From the NCBI RefSeq assembly GCF_037126465.1, contig NC_088203.1, forward strand, positions 54,411,581 through 54,475,580: a stretch of 64,000 nt of DNA, written 5' to 3'. The notes under the pieces were generated by a model, which saw only the letters and a list, made by a program, of their open reading frames with translations, searched no databases and was not told where the DNA came from. This document shows positions 1 to 13,848 of the stretch, in pieces. This DNA comes from Ornithodoros turicata (Eukaryota; Arthropoda; Arachnida; Ixodida; Argasidae). Both the position numbers and the translations under genes were made by a program. The number at the start of each line of letters is the position of its first letter. Position 1 is the first letter of the stretch.

Positions 1-2922
1 GAGGATTGCCTACTAATATACTCCAAGATATTATTATAGAGTCTATTCCCCTACATCACATTCTGACGTGGCAATGACGTAGTGTGTCTTCAGGATAAAA
101 GAAGGGAGTGGACGGTACCGGATTTCAAAACACCATTCTAAGCTTCGTTTTCGAGCAAATGCTAGATAATCTCGGCAGCTGCGCCAAAGAAGTGACCACC
201 ACCACGGCAGCGAAGCGCATTCGTCTGACGTCATGCGAATACACCCTATAATAAATAGCTGTTCATTTCACAACACAGACCAACAACTTGACTTGTTTTT
301 AAGCCACTAAATTACATGTAGAACTGTGCAACAGATTGAAAAACTTTGTACAAGACATCAAAGACCCTATTTCTTCATCAAAGTAATCAGCCTAGATTAT
401 TTTGTGTCTCGCATGTCATTGGTTGCTACGTGAAGAAGGTGTGAATAATAGAAAATTGCACAAGCCTTCAACCAATAGTCAAGCACTTTATGTGCATCGC
501 CCAGATCACAACACCTTTCTTGCGTCTTCTCGCCTGATGGCTGTATCGTGGGAGAGGTTTGTGTGTGACTGTGAAAGCATTAATGAGCGTATTTGCTCTG
601 CATAGGAAATTCTGAAGTCAATGACATGGTCCTAAAACACTATTTAAGACAAATGTCCCCAGAAATGGGCGGAGGTTGTCGTAACTGCTCTGCCCAACAG
701 TCGGTGATAAAGCAATCGACGTATATTACTTTTAACGTGAATGTGGCCCCGAGTAGCCTAAAAATTACAGACTGCACTCACCGTGCTACTGTGCTGAACA
801 GTCATATCAGGCAAGCTTCCGTGGTCCGAATCGGTGGTGATTGACCGTACTTTCTGATAATAAATGTTAAAAACAGTTTATATCTGGAGTGAAAGGGAAG
901 CAGTGGCATGATATGCTTTAACCCTACACTTTTAATGGTGGATTAGAATACGTTTCCAGCATGCTGATTGTTATCAGCTTTGTCAGTATGCCGCTATGCA
1001 GCAGTTCCAAAATCACTAGCGGGCCGTGCTTACTTGTTCATCGATGTCGTTCTGGGCTGAGGTCCTTCCCTGCTCTTGTGTTGGGACATCACAATCAAAA
1101 CAATGCCTCAAAACTTACTGAGCATCAGAATTGTAGTTCAAAGCGGCTTCCGCAGCAGGAAGACACTACGCAGCGTACTGGTGGGAGTGAGAACTTCAGA
1201 TGTTTTCTTCGAGACGTACTTGCGGTGAAGTTTCATTAACAGAAGCATCCCATAGGCTGTCGTCGACTCCAGTACATGATTCCGTGCTTGAAGAGGCTTT
1301 CTGAGACGAGAGGATAATGTGCTTTGTAAGAAGTGACAAGATAGCGTACAGGCCGCAAGACGTTGGACGATATCCACCGAAGACGAGGATTGAACTTGGG
1401 CGAACACAAAAGCAAAGGAGACACACAATGTTTGTGTTTGTCTTTCTTGTTCGCCCAAAACATGCACTTCATCTACAAAACACGGCCACGCTCCGAAAAT
1501 CTGTTTAGCACACAGTGAAGTCAACTTACAGCTCGTTGTCTGTAGGCTTTTGCGGTGGACAGGGGAAGCTGAAATGCCGTGTCTGGGTCCAGGTAACTCT
1601 TATATGGTCCTCGCTTCTTCCGTTTACGCGGAGAATCCATAATGCGCGTTGCTAAATGTGTCCTTTCTAAATAATTCAACCACAGGAATTTTTCATGACT
1701 CTCAGCGCCGTAAAACTCTGCCGTACCAGACCGCCGCCATCTTGTGCTCGTAATTCAGCGTACGCTTCGTAGTATAAAATAATGTTAGCACAATTAGCGC
1801 CATAAGGTTGTTTATAAAACAACAGAGTATTTAAATAACAATTCATTCAGATAAATCAATTTTGCTTTCGATCTTACGCTCTATATATTACGAAGCCACG
1901 ACGCAAGGTATATTTAAACAGGTAGCGTAACTCCCATAGGCCCCTGTGTCTTCAGAATGACGCCGTGATAGAGACGGTCAGCACCATCCATCCGTTGCGC
2001 GGACTACTATGATTGTAAATAAATGACGTCAGAGACGACGTCACTAGTATGAATAATAAGTAGTGCATAATTATCCATGCACGTTTACATTGGCCCGGCC
2101 CACTTCGCTTGCCTTGTATTCCCTTTTCCGCGCCCAGTCAACAATACCAGACGAGAACACAGAAAAATAAAGCATATCAGATTTAACGAATCATATCAAT
2201 TCCAAATACATAGTTATCACAGATTTTGACAACTTCAAACAGAAACGCATCGTGATGACCATAGAGAAATTAGGAAGGCTCACATAAGGCCCATTTCGCA
2301 CCTAGAGCTATACGTATACCTAGTGATTAGGCGTTTGCATTTATTCAATAAGTGGCCGTTATAGGTCCATTGCAACAGAACACGACATCGTTGGTACACA
2401 GTTGGTTCCTACTAACACTCACACCATCATGGCCGCTCGTCCCATGACGAAATCTTTTTTTCGCGGGCCCAGCAACATGGGATCATTGTATTCATCTGTT
2501 CACTCCTGTTAATCTTGGTTTACAGCACAGAGATGTGAACGTCGCTTCCTGTTTAACCCAAAGAGTGTACGAACTCCGTATTACAATGCACGGACACACT
2601 GTACGGATACAGAGACACACGGATAAACAGACCCAACTGCGACACTTGCGCAAAAGAGCAGGATACGGAAATGTACTGGAGTGGTAGATGATCCCTATAT
2701 GTGCACAAGCGGGGCAACAGAAAGCTTTTTCAACATTGAAATTATGAATAACCTATTAGTACACACACAAGCCACGCCCATGTTGTAAAGTTTTTCTGTT
2801 TACAACCGTACCTCTACGGTCAACACCCAGGATCGCTCGCGCCTCTTGCTGGTGGCCTTGCCGATGGGTCTGATTTGGTATTTTCGCTTGTTTTCGCTAC
2901 CAGTTTAGATATACCTTGCACG
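1..2922. other. No gene recognised; upstream flank of the BEN gene
   Basis: I see only short unlinked open frames with no family signature, no clear splice-linked exons and no recognisable transposon ends. The part next to the BEN gene presumably holds its promoter, but I could not place a TATA box or start site with confidence. Confidence 0.4.
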
Positions 2923-5900
2923 ATGTACGAAACCAAGGATGCGGCTTTCGCTTTCGTCTTTTATGCTTTGTTGAGGAAGGCGGTTGACGAGGGCAGTCGT
3001 GCACGCAACGGGAGTAACTGTAATCTGTCCCCACACAGCAGCGTTAGTGTGCGCGGTGATCACTCATGCCTATGTCAGGTATGAAGATGACAGGAAGTTC
3101 GCTGTGGTTAGTGTACGTGACATCGAGGATTTCGACCCGCTCCATGAGAACGATTTCTCGGTTTCTGCTTTCTACTCGACAAAATGGACAGATTTCAATG
3201 GTAGCAGCGACTACTATCGTGCCAGGATATTAGTTTTGGGAGGTAAGCTCACTCCGTCGTGCTTTCGCATGGAACTCGTTGAAGCGTTTACTTTAGCATG
3301 GCGGCAATTCTGGCGCGCCTGCAAGTTCATATTTCTAAAAGTTCCTCGTCTAATCGCCTTCATGTGGTACCTCTGCAAACTATTCATGCAGTATTAATGT
3401 AGTAAAATAAAGAACCTCTGAACTGAGTGATACTTAGCAATTCCAAACTAAAGTAGTTCTGTGAAGCGTTGTACACCGGCGTCTGTTAGAGTGTCTGGCG
3501 TGTGTCACGTTTTAGTGTCTGTTACTTGCAGTACTTTTGAGGATAGTCTCAAGAGGTAACTGATAGTGCATACTTTGCTAAAAAATTTTCCAGACTCTGA
3601 GAAGGACGTTCAGTCAAAAGTCAACAGGAAAAGCGTCAGGGTGAATAAAATTTTCGACACAAGCGAAAGTGAAGACGACATCCAGGAACAGGTAAGTGCT
3701 GCAATACACAACTTTCACTAGAAGCCAGGAGGTGACTTTTGGCATTGTTCTTTGCTCTGCAGCCACCGCCGAAGAAAAAAAAGGAGAGTAGGAAGCAGGA
3801 TCTCCTGCACCTCATTCAGAAGAAAAAAAGAAAGATCAAAGTAAATCGATGCACTTAACACGTCCAGTATTCAAATGGGGAGGGCTAATTTGAGGATAAC
3901 GGGTATCCGATAGGGTGTTTTCACATGACGTCGAACAAATGCATATAAAAACTAATATTGGTTTGAATATTGAGGAAGCAATATCCGGGCCGATACGTAG
4001 CAGCACTGCTAGCTTCAAAATCCGGTGCTGGGAAGGGGTGCATGTGAAATGGTCATTATAATCTAGTTGGTCATGCTTTGAACAAGGATTACATGGAACT
4101 CTCATATTCCAAATTTACCAAAAGGGCTTTAATTGTAAGTTAGCAAACAGTATTTCATTGGTCACATGGCAGTCATGTTATATGTCCCATAAGTTGACTG
4201 TCGAGCAGTGCTGACCCTAGGCATATGCAACTTCTGCAGCCGCACTGGCCGCCGCGCTTTAAGTGAACATGATGGACTAAATGGGAAAAGAAACGGGTGG
4301 TCTGAGTGTTTCATCATTTTCATATGAGGCCAGTTGGTTCACAGCACCAGGTCTACACTTGCCTTGAGTTGGCCTTGGTGCCAGGATCGCCGAACCCGCC
4401 TGTGCGAATGGCATATGTTCCCCTTATCGTTGCATTATAAAATTTATTTTAAAGGAGTGTGACGGGTTACCAAGATAAATGTAAAAGATGGTTCTCTGCA
4501 TAGAAGATGCGTAGAAGAATAGTTATTGTTTCATAATTACTCTGGTGTGCAATACAATGTGTCCATGGTGTAATGAACCATGTGTATGAAAGTGTCACAA
4601 CCCCTTCCAGGCTGCAATGAAACACCCTGTGTGTACTACTTGGCCACTGTAGTTATTCGTCAGGTTTTATGACATCACCTACTGGTCGTCTTTGTTCTGC
4701 AAGCGTTGCATTGTGAGATTCTAAGTTATGTGCAACAAATGCCGATTCCTCAATGTAGATTGTCAAGTCGTTTCACGATGCTTCTGTGCACAAAAGATTC
4801 ATGAAGGCGGTCACAGTGTGTTTCCAGCCCCAGAGCTGCTGCCACCCCGTGAGGCGACACAAGAGCCACAGCTACCCAGCACTGCTGATAACAAAATGGT
4901 GCATACGTATATACATCTTCTCTGGAGTACATGCCACAGTGCTAAGAGACTTCTATGCAGAGAACCATCTTTTACTTTACAATACAGAATATATGACTTC
5001 AGAAAATCCTAGAGAGCTTAGCGCCATTTTGAAGTTTGGGGATTTCATTATCAGAAGAAAAAAAAAAGCAGCAGGTCTCCAAACTGTTTCAGTTTCTCCT
5101 GTCTGTGCTGACTGTCCATGAGGTACTACGGTCAGTGAAAAATATGAGCGAGTGTTCTTCCTTCCTCATGGCAGTAATCTCCCAGGATGCAATGAGTGTG
5201 TAAAGAGCACTGGGGTTTCCTGAAATTGTTGCCACAGCAAATTAAATGGATAATTTTGTGAAAGGCCAGATGAGCAGTCAAAGAGCTTAGAACTTGTACG
5301 AAGAAAAAACAAAGGTGATACACCTGCGCTCCCTTATACTATCAACAAGGTTAATGTCTGACAAAGGCACTCCCTGTACAGAAGTTGTCTACATCTTTTA
5401 CATGCTGCTTGGTCTGTGCTCTGCACTCCTTGACATTGTTTAACATGTACAAACTAGCAAACTTCACAATCAGTGTAACACGAGATAGATCCTGGTTAAG
5501 CTTTAGTAGCAACATGCTCTTAAATTGCCAATGATGTGCCACTATCGAACTCTGCTTTCTTGAGTGAAAAACAACTAATTTTGGTGTGTCTAGGTAAACA
5601 TTGGTCAGGGGCTGCAAATTCAGCAGCAGGTGTGGGAGCGTGTGCAATGCCAACAAAAATACTCAATGTTTGTGAAAGAGCCGCTCGTGAGCATCTGGAC
5701 TAAAGAACAACTTCGTCACAGGTCTTTGCAGGGTATGTTGTTTGGTCACTTGTGTTTTGTGCTTCTAGCCCTTGAGCAACACATGTTGTTTTAAACACTC
5801 ACCCCGCCCTTGCATTTAGGCAAGCAGTGTCCCCGTTTCCCTGGAAAGGCGCCTAAGACCCCATTGACGCCCTGGAAAGTGGGCGTGATACGAGGTAAGT

Positions 5901-7058
5901 GGTATATTGAGTGTCATGTTTCTTGAAGGTAGAGATATTCACCGTCACTGCTCGTGTTACAAAGGGTGTCTATGAGTCAGTGTTGTACATACCAGCATTA
6001 CTAGTAGCACTGCTAGCATATTTGCCACTTTTTTTTTTGCAGATTGGCGATCACACTACATTTTAAATTGGTAACAGAAAAAGTACCTATTTCTGCTAAC
6101 AAATACAGGTAGCGGTGGACTCTTTTTCTTCTGCCGCCACTTTTCATAATATGGAAGACATGAAATGCAGAGAAAAGTGAGAATGATATAGCAGAATATC
6201 TTCTAGTTCCTTTTAGTTACTTGTTAATCGGGCAGACTGATCTGATGATTTTCCTTGATTTCGCTAGGTTTCATAAGCTAAGCACAATTGCATACTAGTT
6301 AGAAATACAATTTGCGTTATTCTGTGCATTTTCTAACTTTTTAGCTCATTTGCATAATAGATATGTATAACATACAGCATAGTATTGGCTACTAAGCTGC
6401 TTTACATCACACAGTCAGTTAAGAACTAGTGTGAGTGTGCTGATAGCAGATCTAAGACAGTTCTGCAGCTTTTTTGTTCGGAGCAGCTAAAGCGTCTTTT
6501 TACAGAAATATACCAGAGACAGTGAGATATCATTAGAGTCATTCCAGCTTTAACGCCCCCAGTGGTGTTGCTCGACCAACATCAATTTTCGAGAAAAAAT
6601 ATGATGTTGGGACATGCGTAAACGTGCACCAGTAAACTTTTTTTTTTTAACACAGTTTAGAACTGTTGTAGAGTGGGAACGAATGTCAGCTCCGGGGCAA
6701 AAACCTGGCCACGCTTTCGCACTTGTGGAGGGAATACTGCTGTAAATAAATAAATTCGAATTAGGTCATTTTAAAGACAAGTGTGACCATGTTCCCCCAA
6801 CGCTCCCATGCTTCCTTCTGCATAGGGATACAAAAGGGTTGTGGAAATTTATTTCCTATTAGGTCTCTTGTGGATTTGAGCTGTGTGGTTTGGTATGCAT
6901 TACTCATACCTCTCCCTCATAACTTCGTTTTAGAATGCTACAAGGCACGCCTTGAGAACAACGGGATCCCCGAAAGCTTGCTGCCAGCTGCTGCAAAAAG
7001 CCTCAACCATTCTGTTGTGCAGAAATTGGCGGACCTTGATAAAATGGCAAGAACGTAA
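2923..7058 (+). CDS. BEN-domain protein, spliced gene
   Basis: Predicted exons are 2923-2969, 3079-3242, 3594-3691, 3763-3840, 5594-5732, 5820-5894 and 6934-7058. All introns are GT-AG and the reading phase is kept at every junction, giving about 230-240 residues. Exons 1-2 encode an N-terminal module (FAVVSVRDIEDFDP, then YYRARILVLG) that I know as the leader of many tick BEN-like proteins. Exons 3-4 are acidic then lysine-rich, probably a nuclear localisation stretch. Exons 5-7 match the BEN fold pattern: VNIGQG, KYSMFVKE, SIWTKEQL, then a C-terminal helix ending at TAA. BEN domains bind DNA and serve in transcriptional repressors. The first intron (2970-3078) uses the donor GTTGAG, and an in-frame Met at 2875 is an alternative start. 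A possible extra exon at 4828-4898 does not fit the phase and was left out. It could be a host gene or a transposon-borne relative; no element ends were found around it. Confidence 0.72.
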
Positions 7059-8640
7059 GGTGTTACCTCTTTTAGCTAGAAGCCAGACAAATTTTGTGTG
7101 GAGACATTTCTATTTTGTCTTTAAAGAATGGCGTAAAAAAATTTCCTTGGGCAATAAGCCTAACATATAACCTAAATTAGATTATAGAAGGTAAACTCCC
7201 TAAACGAGGGTTCTGCAGTCTTGCGATTATTTAACTTTCCTTTTTGAAATATGTAGTGCTAAGCTCCTTGCCAAATATCAACAGTGAATGTTGCTCTTAG
7301 TGAGGCAAAGATACATGGAGCTGTGTCAGTTTCGTACCTTGGTCCACTGGCCTCTGTCCAAGACAAAAGGTCATGCACACAGAACATCCCGAGCCACATG
7401 ACAGTTTTGCTCCTAGAAGTATGGAAGATACTGCATAGGGCCTGACTTTTTCGGATTATCTTTTTATGCAAGATTGGGGGTAAATATTTGGTTACGAATA
7501 CCAGGTGCATCAATAATGTTGGTGTAATCCAGTTGAACTGAGCCTTTTCTGGTTGACTTGGATTTCAATCTTCTATTTACTCTGCATTGTACACACGACA
7601 CACTAGTACACACAGAGTATCAATATTTAATCCCTGCATCTAAGCAGCAGCAAGGTCTCTTTTTTGACAGCTTGTACGAGCAAATTATTCATTTACAACA
7701 CAGTTTTCAAAGTTCTGTGCTAGTGGTGATGACTTCGGATCTCCCTGGTTCAGTTTTTGGGGAAATACCGGGTTAAACGCTACTTCTGCTCTCAACATGG
7801 TGGTCTTAATTAAGACTTTGCTTTCAGGGCCTGCAAGGACACTGACGCAGCAGAGTGAAAAAAAAATGTGTTGCAAGGTTGCAAGGTAACTTAGAATATA
7901 CATGTGTGATGGAGCAGTAATGGCATAAATCTGTGTGTAATACTTTGCTCAGACATGGCACCCATGAACATTCTCATCTCCTGTGCTTGTGTGGCTACAT
8001 TCCGAAGGTATCAAGGGACATCGGACAAGGGACCTCAGTCAAAGTTTTCCTAATGTGATATAACCCATATGTTACTTTTCACTTAACGTTGTTACAAATA
8101 TTTATGCATTTATCTTCTAGTCATGACATCTTCTAGTCTAGACATCTCCTAGTCTAGACATCTCGTCATATATATACCCCATAATGCAGAAAGAGTAATC
8201 ATACAACACAGAGGAATTCTTCATCCCTCTTTTTAAGTTTATTTAGGCTATGCTCCTGTATTCCTCACTAATGATCCAGAGCCCTGTGGTTGACATGTTA
8301 CTTGATATATATTTTACATACCGGCATACAACAGCAAAACAATGACATGAAATTATATTTTTGGCTTCATGGGAAGTAAAATACTAACAATATCGCTCGT
8401 CGGCTACTACAAGGTAATTTAGCAATCTGGGAGAGGGTTGGGATGTGTATTCATACCTCCTTGGTTCATTTTGACATACCGGGGCTCCAGATTCCTACGC
8501 ACACCACCACCGACCTCCATGTGCTAGAGTACCCATGGCTTCCAAGTTGATAGCGTGCTCTGTTCCTCTTACATGTAGTTCGTTTGGTTGTGTGTAGGAA
8601 TCTGGTGTCTCGGCAAATCAAATTAACCGAGGATGTATGA
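7059..8640. other. No gene recognised; small tandem repeat at 8117-8165
   Basis: This is the 3' flank of the BEN gene. No convincing coding exon or element end was seen. At about 8117-8165 a 16-bp unit (core TAGTCTAGACATCT) occurs about three times in tandem. Confidence 0.4.
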
Positions 8641-8644
8641 ATAC

Positions 8645-8946
8645 TGTCACGAAACGAAATGGGTCGGCGAGTCGTCGAATAAACAGCGAACGGTTTATTA
8701 GCCTACTTGGTAGCAAAACACAAGAGTGATAGCTCTCTGAACACAACTGAGTCCAAAGAATGAATGCTCCAGCTTGGAGCGCACAAGCATTTAAGCGTCG
8801 CGCCGAAATGTCTAGAAACAGCACGTGCGTTTGCCAGGGAGCAGGCGATGTGTCTGGAAGCTTTTTGCTTCTTCTTCAGCATGCGCCGGGATGAGATGTA
8901 CCGTTTCGTGCCTGCCCTGGAAGTTTCTCGAAGATGATTCGTGACA
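8645..8946 (-). mobile_element. Solo LTR of an LTR retrotransposon (302 bp)
   Basis: The segment begins TGTCACGAA and ends TTCGTGACA, the usual TG...CA ends with a short inverted repeat. It is flanked by the 4-bp duplication ATAC (8641-8644 and 8947-8950), a length typical of Ty3/Gypsy-type integrases. Read on the minus strand it has a TTAAATG promoter-like site followed by AATAAA near the 3' end, in the order expected for U3-R-U5, so I place it on the minus strand. No internal gag-pol is present, so it is a recombined solo LTR. Confidence 0.8.
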
Positions 8947-9233
8947 ATACACGTCCTGGCCCGCTGCCAGATAGTGCTATGCCGGCTTGTTCAAATAGTA
9001 GCTGACAAGCGATATTATTATTATTTTATTTCTGGTAAAATAGAGCTCGCATGAACCCGAAGCATCATCTCATGTCATTGTTTTGCTGTTGTATGGCAGT
9101 TTGTAAAATATATATAAAGTATTTTTTCTGTCCTGGGCTTCCCGAAGTTCGCTTTCATTTGCGTGAGCATGGCCTTGATAAACTCGCGGGAAAGAAGAGG
9201 ACAATTCTCCGCGCTGTAGTGAACCTGCATATA

Positions 9234-9748
9234 CAGGGCATGTGCAGATAAACGTAAGTGGTGTTTTCCCACTTTGATGTCTACTTAATTGACTACTTCT
9301 AGTGGCATGTGATAGTGCATTTATGTGTGCGAAAGCTACAGAAAAATTGTGCAAGGCATAGTTGGCGTATAAAATAAACAGAACATCGAAAACATCGGCT
9401 TCCATGTGTTAGAGTTTGGCAACATGGAGTTCTCAGGTGAATTGTGTGCAAGTACCATCAGGGGCACTACCGATGAGCATCCATGTGGGGACATCGTTTC
9501 GGTTTTTGCACCGATGCTTGCCTAGCAGTGCATGAGTACAACTCTCCTGAGACCGCCATGTTGCCATATTCTGTTGCACAGAAGCTGATGTGTTTATCGC
9601 TCGGTTTATTTTACACGATGAGTATGACTTCTGCGTTCTTTTTTTGTAGATTTCGCAAGCATAAATGCGCCACCGGAAGTTTGTAGGTTAACTAGACATC
9701 GAGATACGTTTGTGCAAATTACACTTACGTTTATCTGCGCACACCCTG
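9234..9748. mobile_element. MITE, 515 bp, TA target duplication
   Basis: The ends are inverted copies of CAGGGNNTGYGCAGATAAACG, flanked by TA on both sides (9232-9233, 9749-9750). The arms continue as an imperfect long hairpin through most of the element. There is no coding capacity. The CAGGGTGT-type end recurs at 57491 and 61803-61822. Confidence 0.7.
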
Positions 9749-9750
9749 TA

Positions 9751-10320
9751 GTGAAGGTATATGGATATAGGGAAGTAAACTAGCAATCCCAACGTGTTGG
9801 AACCATGGGTTCTGACTACTGATGCAGCGAATATACGATACAGTGAATTTTTGTAGGTGTCTGACCAACCTCAGTATACCCAGGATCTAGTGTAGTGCGC
9901 TACACCTGTGTATTTCTATTACCTTGTCACATTGAGCACTGCATTTTCTGTGATATTACCAATAAGTGCAGTCATGTTTTAAGTATACAACACGTATGTT
10001 ACATGTTCCCTTATTTTTCTACTGTACTAGGCAAGGCGCAATTTTAGATATCCATGTATTTACCGGAACATTTAGTCCGCACCCTATAGTCAAGTCACTG
10101 CTTGTGTTGGCAAGGTGCAATAAAAAAATACTCACTCGTGCTTTCCCTACCACCATTGTATTATTTGCTCATTGTTTTCATGAAATAGCAGACTAGTCTG
10201 TATCTTGTGGCACACCACCCTCCTTTTCGGAAAATCCAACTCATGCCCTTTTTCTTTTTTTGCTATAGTCTTCACGATGCCCTCTCGTGTGTGGCTAGCA
10301 ACGGCAAGCCTATTTCGACC
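9751..10320. other. No gene recognised
   Basis: This AT-rich stretch has no supported exon, repeat or element end. Confidence 0.3.
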
Positions 10321-10324
10321 TCGC

Positions 10325-10660
10325 CCTAGGACCCATTGAATCAAGCTGGGTGACCATAGGGTGCCAACTGGTTCGGTTGGCAAGAACCCATTGGAACGAG
10401 CTGGGAGACCAGTTGGTGCCAACTGGTTCGCTTAGCTAGAACCCATTGGATCGAGCTGGGAGACCAGTTGGTGCCAACTGGTTCGCTTTGCTAGAACCCA
10501 TTGGATCGAGCTGGAATACCAGTTGGTGCCAACTGGTTCGCTTGGCTAGTACCCTTTACATCGAGCTGGGAGACCAGTTGGTGCCAATTGGACCAAAAGG
10601 TTTCGTTGTGTAGAACCCATTAGATAGAGCTGGGAGCCGATTGTATTCCAATTGGTAACT
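10325..10660. repeat. 55-bp minisatellite, about 5-6 copies
   Basis: The phrase GAGCTGGGAGACCAGTTGG recurs at 10343, 10398, 10453, 10508 and 10563 (spacing 55 bp), then at 10627 in diverged form. Each unit contains the short palindrome CCAGTTGGTGCCAACTGG. Degenerate CCAATTGG-rich sequence continues to about 10810, directly against the left end of the giant palindrome. Confidence 0.88.
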
Positions 10661-10815
10661 ACGGGAATGCCAATTATTTGCAATGGGAGAACCAATTGAT
10701 TGCAAATGGTTGAAAGCCAATGGGTGGCCGAAAACACAACTGGCACCAATTAAGCGTAACCAATTGGTTCCAATGGCAAATTTTCCAACTGGACCCATTC
10801 ATTTTTTTGACTGGG

Positions 10816-13111
10816 CAGCGCTAAAACAAGCAAACTCGGTATCTGTGCGGTCATTAGGATTGACATCGAAACCATCCAAACCAATGCAATCCAATCAAAA
10901 TGGTGGTGCGGTTTCTGTTGGTGTGTGATTAGGTAATTATCGGTCAGAAGAACGAGAAAAAAAAGTGATATGTGCGTCGGAGAGGCTGCTGCAGTGTAGA
11001 CAAATTTGACTATAATTAACAAGGTGCTATCTGTGAACTTTGTACAAGACATCGTCTGTCGGAACCTTGTGGTATGTGGTTCGACCACGAATTTCAGCGT
11101 CCCTGACAGCTATATGTGACCGACGACGTCGCGTAGTAGGGTTTAGCTGTGGCTTGGAATGACAGATACGGGAACAGAGCTGGCGCGTATTTGTCTCTGC
11201 GAAAGGGTGTTAGTTCCTTAGAAGGTTGTTGTGAGGCATATATGTTACACATGCTGCGCGGTTCTAGCAAATGTGTTTTGTGAACATCCCTAGTGATTAT
11301 ACACAGGGTGTTACCCTATAAAAGTCTACCCACGCCAGCATGCCGTGCTCGCCAATTGCTCAATGCAGGTGGTTCAAAATCTCAACATTGTTGAACGGTA
11401 TTCTAGACGCTATACACGCTCGATGAACGTTGGTGATGGAGATGTTCATGTAGCACGTATTCTTGGTACCCTAGACATGATGAAAGCAAGGTTTGCATTC
11501 TCATGCAGGGACTGCAAGTGAAACAAATTTAGGTTCGGTTACGGCTCAGAACTCTGAAGGAGGTTGCGGTTACCAGATTCGCCGTTTTAATGTTTGCCGT
11601 TACCACTAACCAAACAGTTGAACTGGTATTTGTTTATTTTTTTCGTTGCATTAGGACGCATATGACAGGCTGTGTGAATGTCGCAAAATGAGCTACAAAG
11701 TGCAGACAGGTAAAAATGAACATATTTATTTGTTGCGCTCTGAAAGGATGGTACACTGCTCTCTGGCACGTCCAAGAAAGAGCGAACTCGTTCTTCAAGA
11801 TACATTTGCCGTTTGCGACATTCTCCCTAAAATGACTTGCTACGGTCTCTATTATCTCATGCACATTCATTTCGCTCGTGCTGTAACAAGCTACAAGGCA
11901 AGAAAACTTTGTGTGTTCAGTTGTTAAGCAAATAGATGTGAAAAGAAACAATGTGCAATGTTTGGTGTCTTAAATTATCACCACAATACAGTTCAAAACG
12001 CATAAGCGACGAACGCAATACATGTCATACGATGCGCATGTCATCCAATTAGGGGTGCAAGACCATAGGATGTATACAGCTTGTGAATGAAAAACACATG
12101 ACGAAGAGATCCGCTTTAACAGAAGCACATGCTACACGACTAATCAGAGTTGTAAAGCTATACAGATATGGCATCTGAGGTTTGCATTCACGACTAAACT
12201 GATTCGATGAACTGCTAACCGAAACCAAGTTTTTTTTTGTCTTGGGTTACGGTTTCAGTTAATTGCCGACGGGGTATTACAGTTACGTTCTGGTTCCTGA
12301 AAAAAAATTGGTTAAAGTGGTTTTCAGTTCCGTTCCGAGTTCAGTCCCCGCTCATGTGATATTTTGTTATCCTTTCTGAATTTTGTAAAAAGCATCCTGG
12401 AAGTATAAAGTCTGGGAACCAGATTTAATGAGCATGGTACCCACCTTTAACATTGTAAAAACTTTAAAGCGTATATGTAGCAGTTTGCAATAACGATTAA
12501 AGGTTAATACGAACATCAGCAATGTTCCATGCTTATATAGATAAACAGAAATTGATAGATGATGCAATGCACAAACAAAGAGAAGTAAACTGAGTCTATA
12601 CATATCGCGTCTTATAGCATTGTCATCATACTTCACATATCACCAGAAAAATTGTCTGATAGAGGTCTGACTCACAAGAGACGTATTAAACCAATATAAA
12701 TTGTATTACATTTCAACGAAATAAATCCGGTTCTGTGCTCCTTTTTTAATGATGAGCTTTTCCAAACCTATTCTGGACGCACTAACTACAACGAAGTCCA
12801 GAATTCGCAGAAATCTAGCGGGTTTACAAGCCAGGCGCAGAAGTGTCACAAACGTCACGTACCTGCTCTAACAGAACAGAGAACTCTCCTGTGAGATACA
12901 GTAGCCACGCAGAATGTTGCATGTATATGCTGTGTGATTTGATATATTTGCACTATATTCTGAGAAGAACCATAAGCATGTAAAGATGAAAAACAGGGAA
13001 GCAGGTCCATTTATGTGCCAAATCATCAAGTTTTGCAGTTGCACAAAAAACGCACATGCTGGTTATAGAGTCCATTCATCTCGGTAAATTGCCTCAATAG
13101 TTGTCAACGAG
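10816..13111. repeat. Outer left arm of the giant palindrome
   Basis: This segment is repeated in inverted orientation at 28074-28815 and 49972-51527; the right-hand copy is split by the 21-kb insertion. Homology starts sharply at CAGCGCTAAAAC (10816), matched by the inverted end at 51527. No 8-bp duplication flanks these two outer ends, so the nature of the outermost unit is uncertain. No coding region with a recognisable family was found in the arm. Confidence 0.82.
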
Positions 13112-13292
13112 CAGACCTGTAAAGTTTCTGAGACTTTCTGACTAATGACTAAAGACTTTCTGAGTAATTCATTACTCCCTGAATTACATTAGGATTTATG
13201 TAATTGTACACCGTTTTTGTTTTCTTTCGTTTTTTTTTCACACGTAACATGAAAAACGGTTAGGAGCAACTAATATTTATTCGAACAAGAAC

Positions 13293-13320
13293 TTTCGTGC
13301 AAGAGACTGCACTTCTTCAG
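13293..13320 (-). ncRNA. Inverted copy of the hammerhead-like motif
   Basis: This is the same CTGAAGA, GTGCA/TGCAC, GAAA arrangement on the minus strand, within the inverted left arm of the Penelope-like element. The pairing bases are unchanged from the right-hand copy. Confidence 0.48.
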
Positions 13321-13848
13321 GTTACACAACTAAGTGCGACACGAGTATATATACCAAGTGAACAGATACAATAAAACAGGTTTCCAGAACTAAGTAAACA
13401 CAAAACAACCAGACAGTAATGCAATGCATCACGTGAGCAACCGTCACATAAGAATCAGGAAAGAGAAGGTGTACGGGTAAATGAGACATTCGGAGAATTG
13501 GGGTTCAAAAGATTTGGTGGTGAAAAAACGAGGGCACAGGTGGATGTCTAGCCATGTACGAGGGGAACACAGCTTTTGTTGAACTGCGTGGGAAGGTACG
13601 GGTGACCTTATGGGCTGAAGGGAAAATGGAGCTAAGAATGCTAAGAACAGAAGGTAAATGGAGTATGGAGTATTTATGACCGTAAAACCTCTGACGCATG
13701 GTGTTGGAGGTTTCACCAATGTACTGAACATTGCATTTCATACATGGTATTAGATAACAAATGTTAAAGGAGTTACCGGTGCAAAGATTGTTTAATTTGA
13801 AAGGTGTACTTGTTTATGGTACTGGAGACCGAGGTGCAGGTAGAAAGT

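Noticed and set aside
1138..1524. 128-codon minus-strand frame
   Set aside because: It overlaps several other frames of similar length, has no domain and no linked exons.
4828..4898. Extra BEN gene exon
   Set aside because: Its length and phase do not fit the neighbouring exons, and its donor (GTGCAT) is weak.
10325..10660. CRISPR array
   Set aside because: Units are contiguous 55-bp repeats without unique spacers, in a eukaryotic region.
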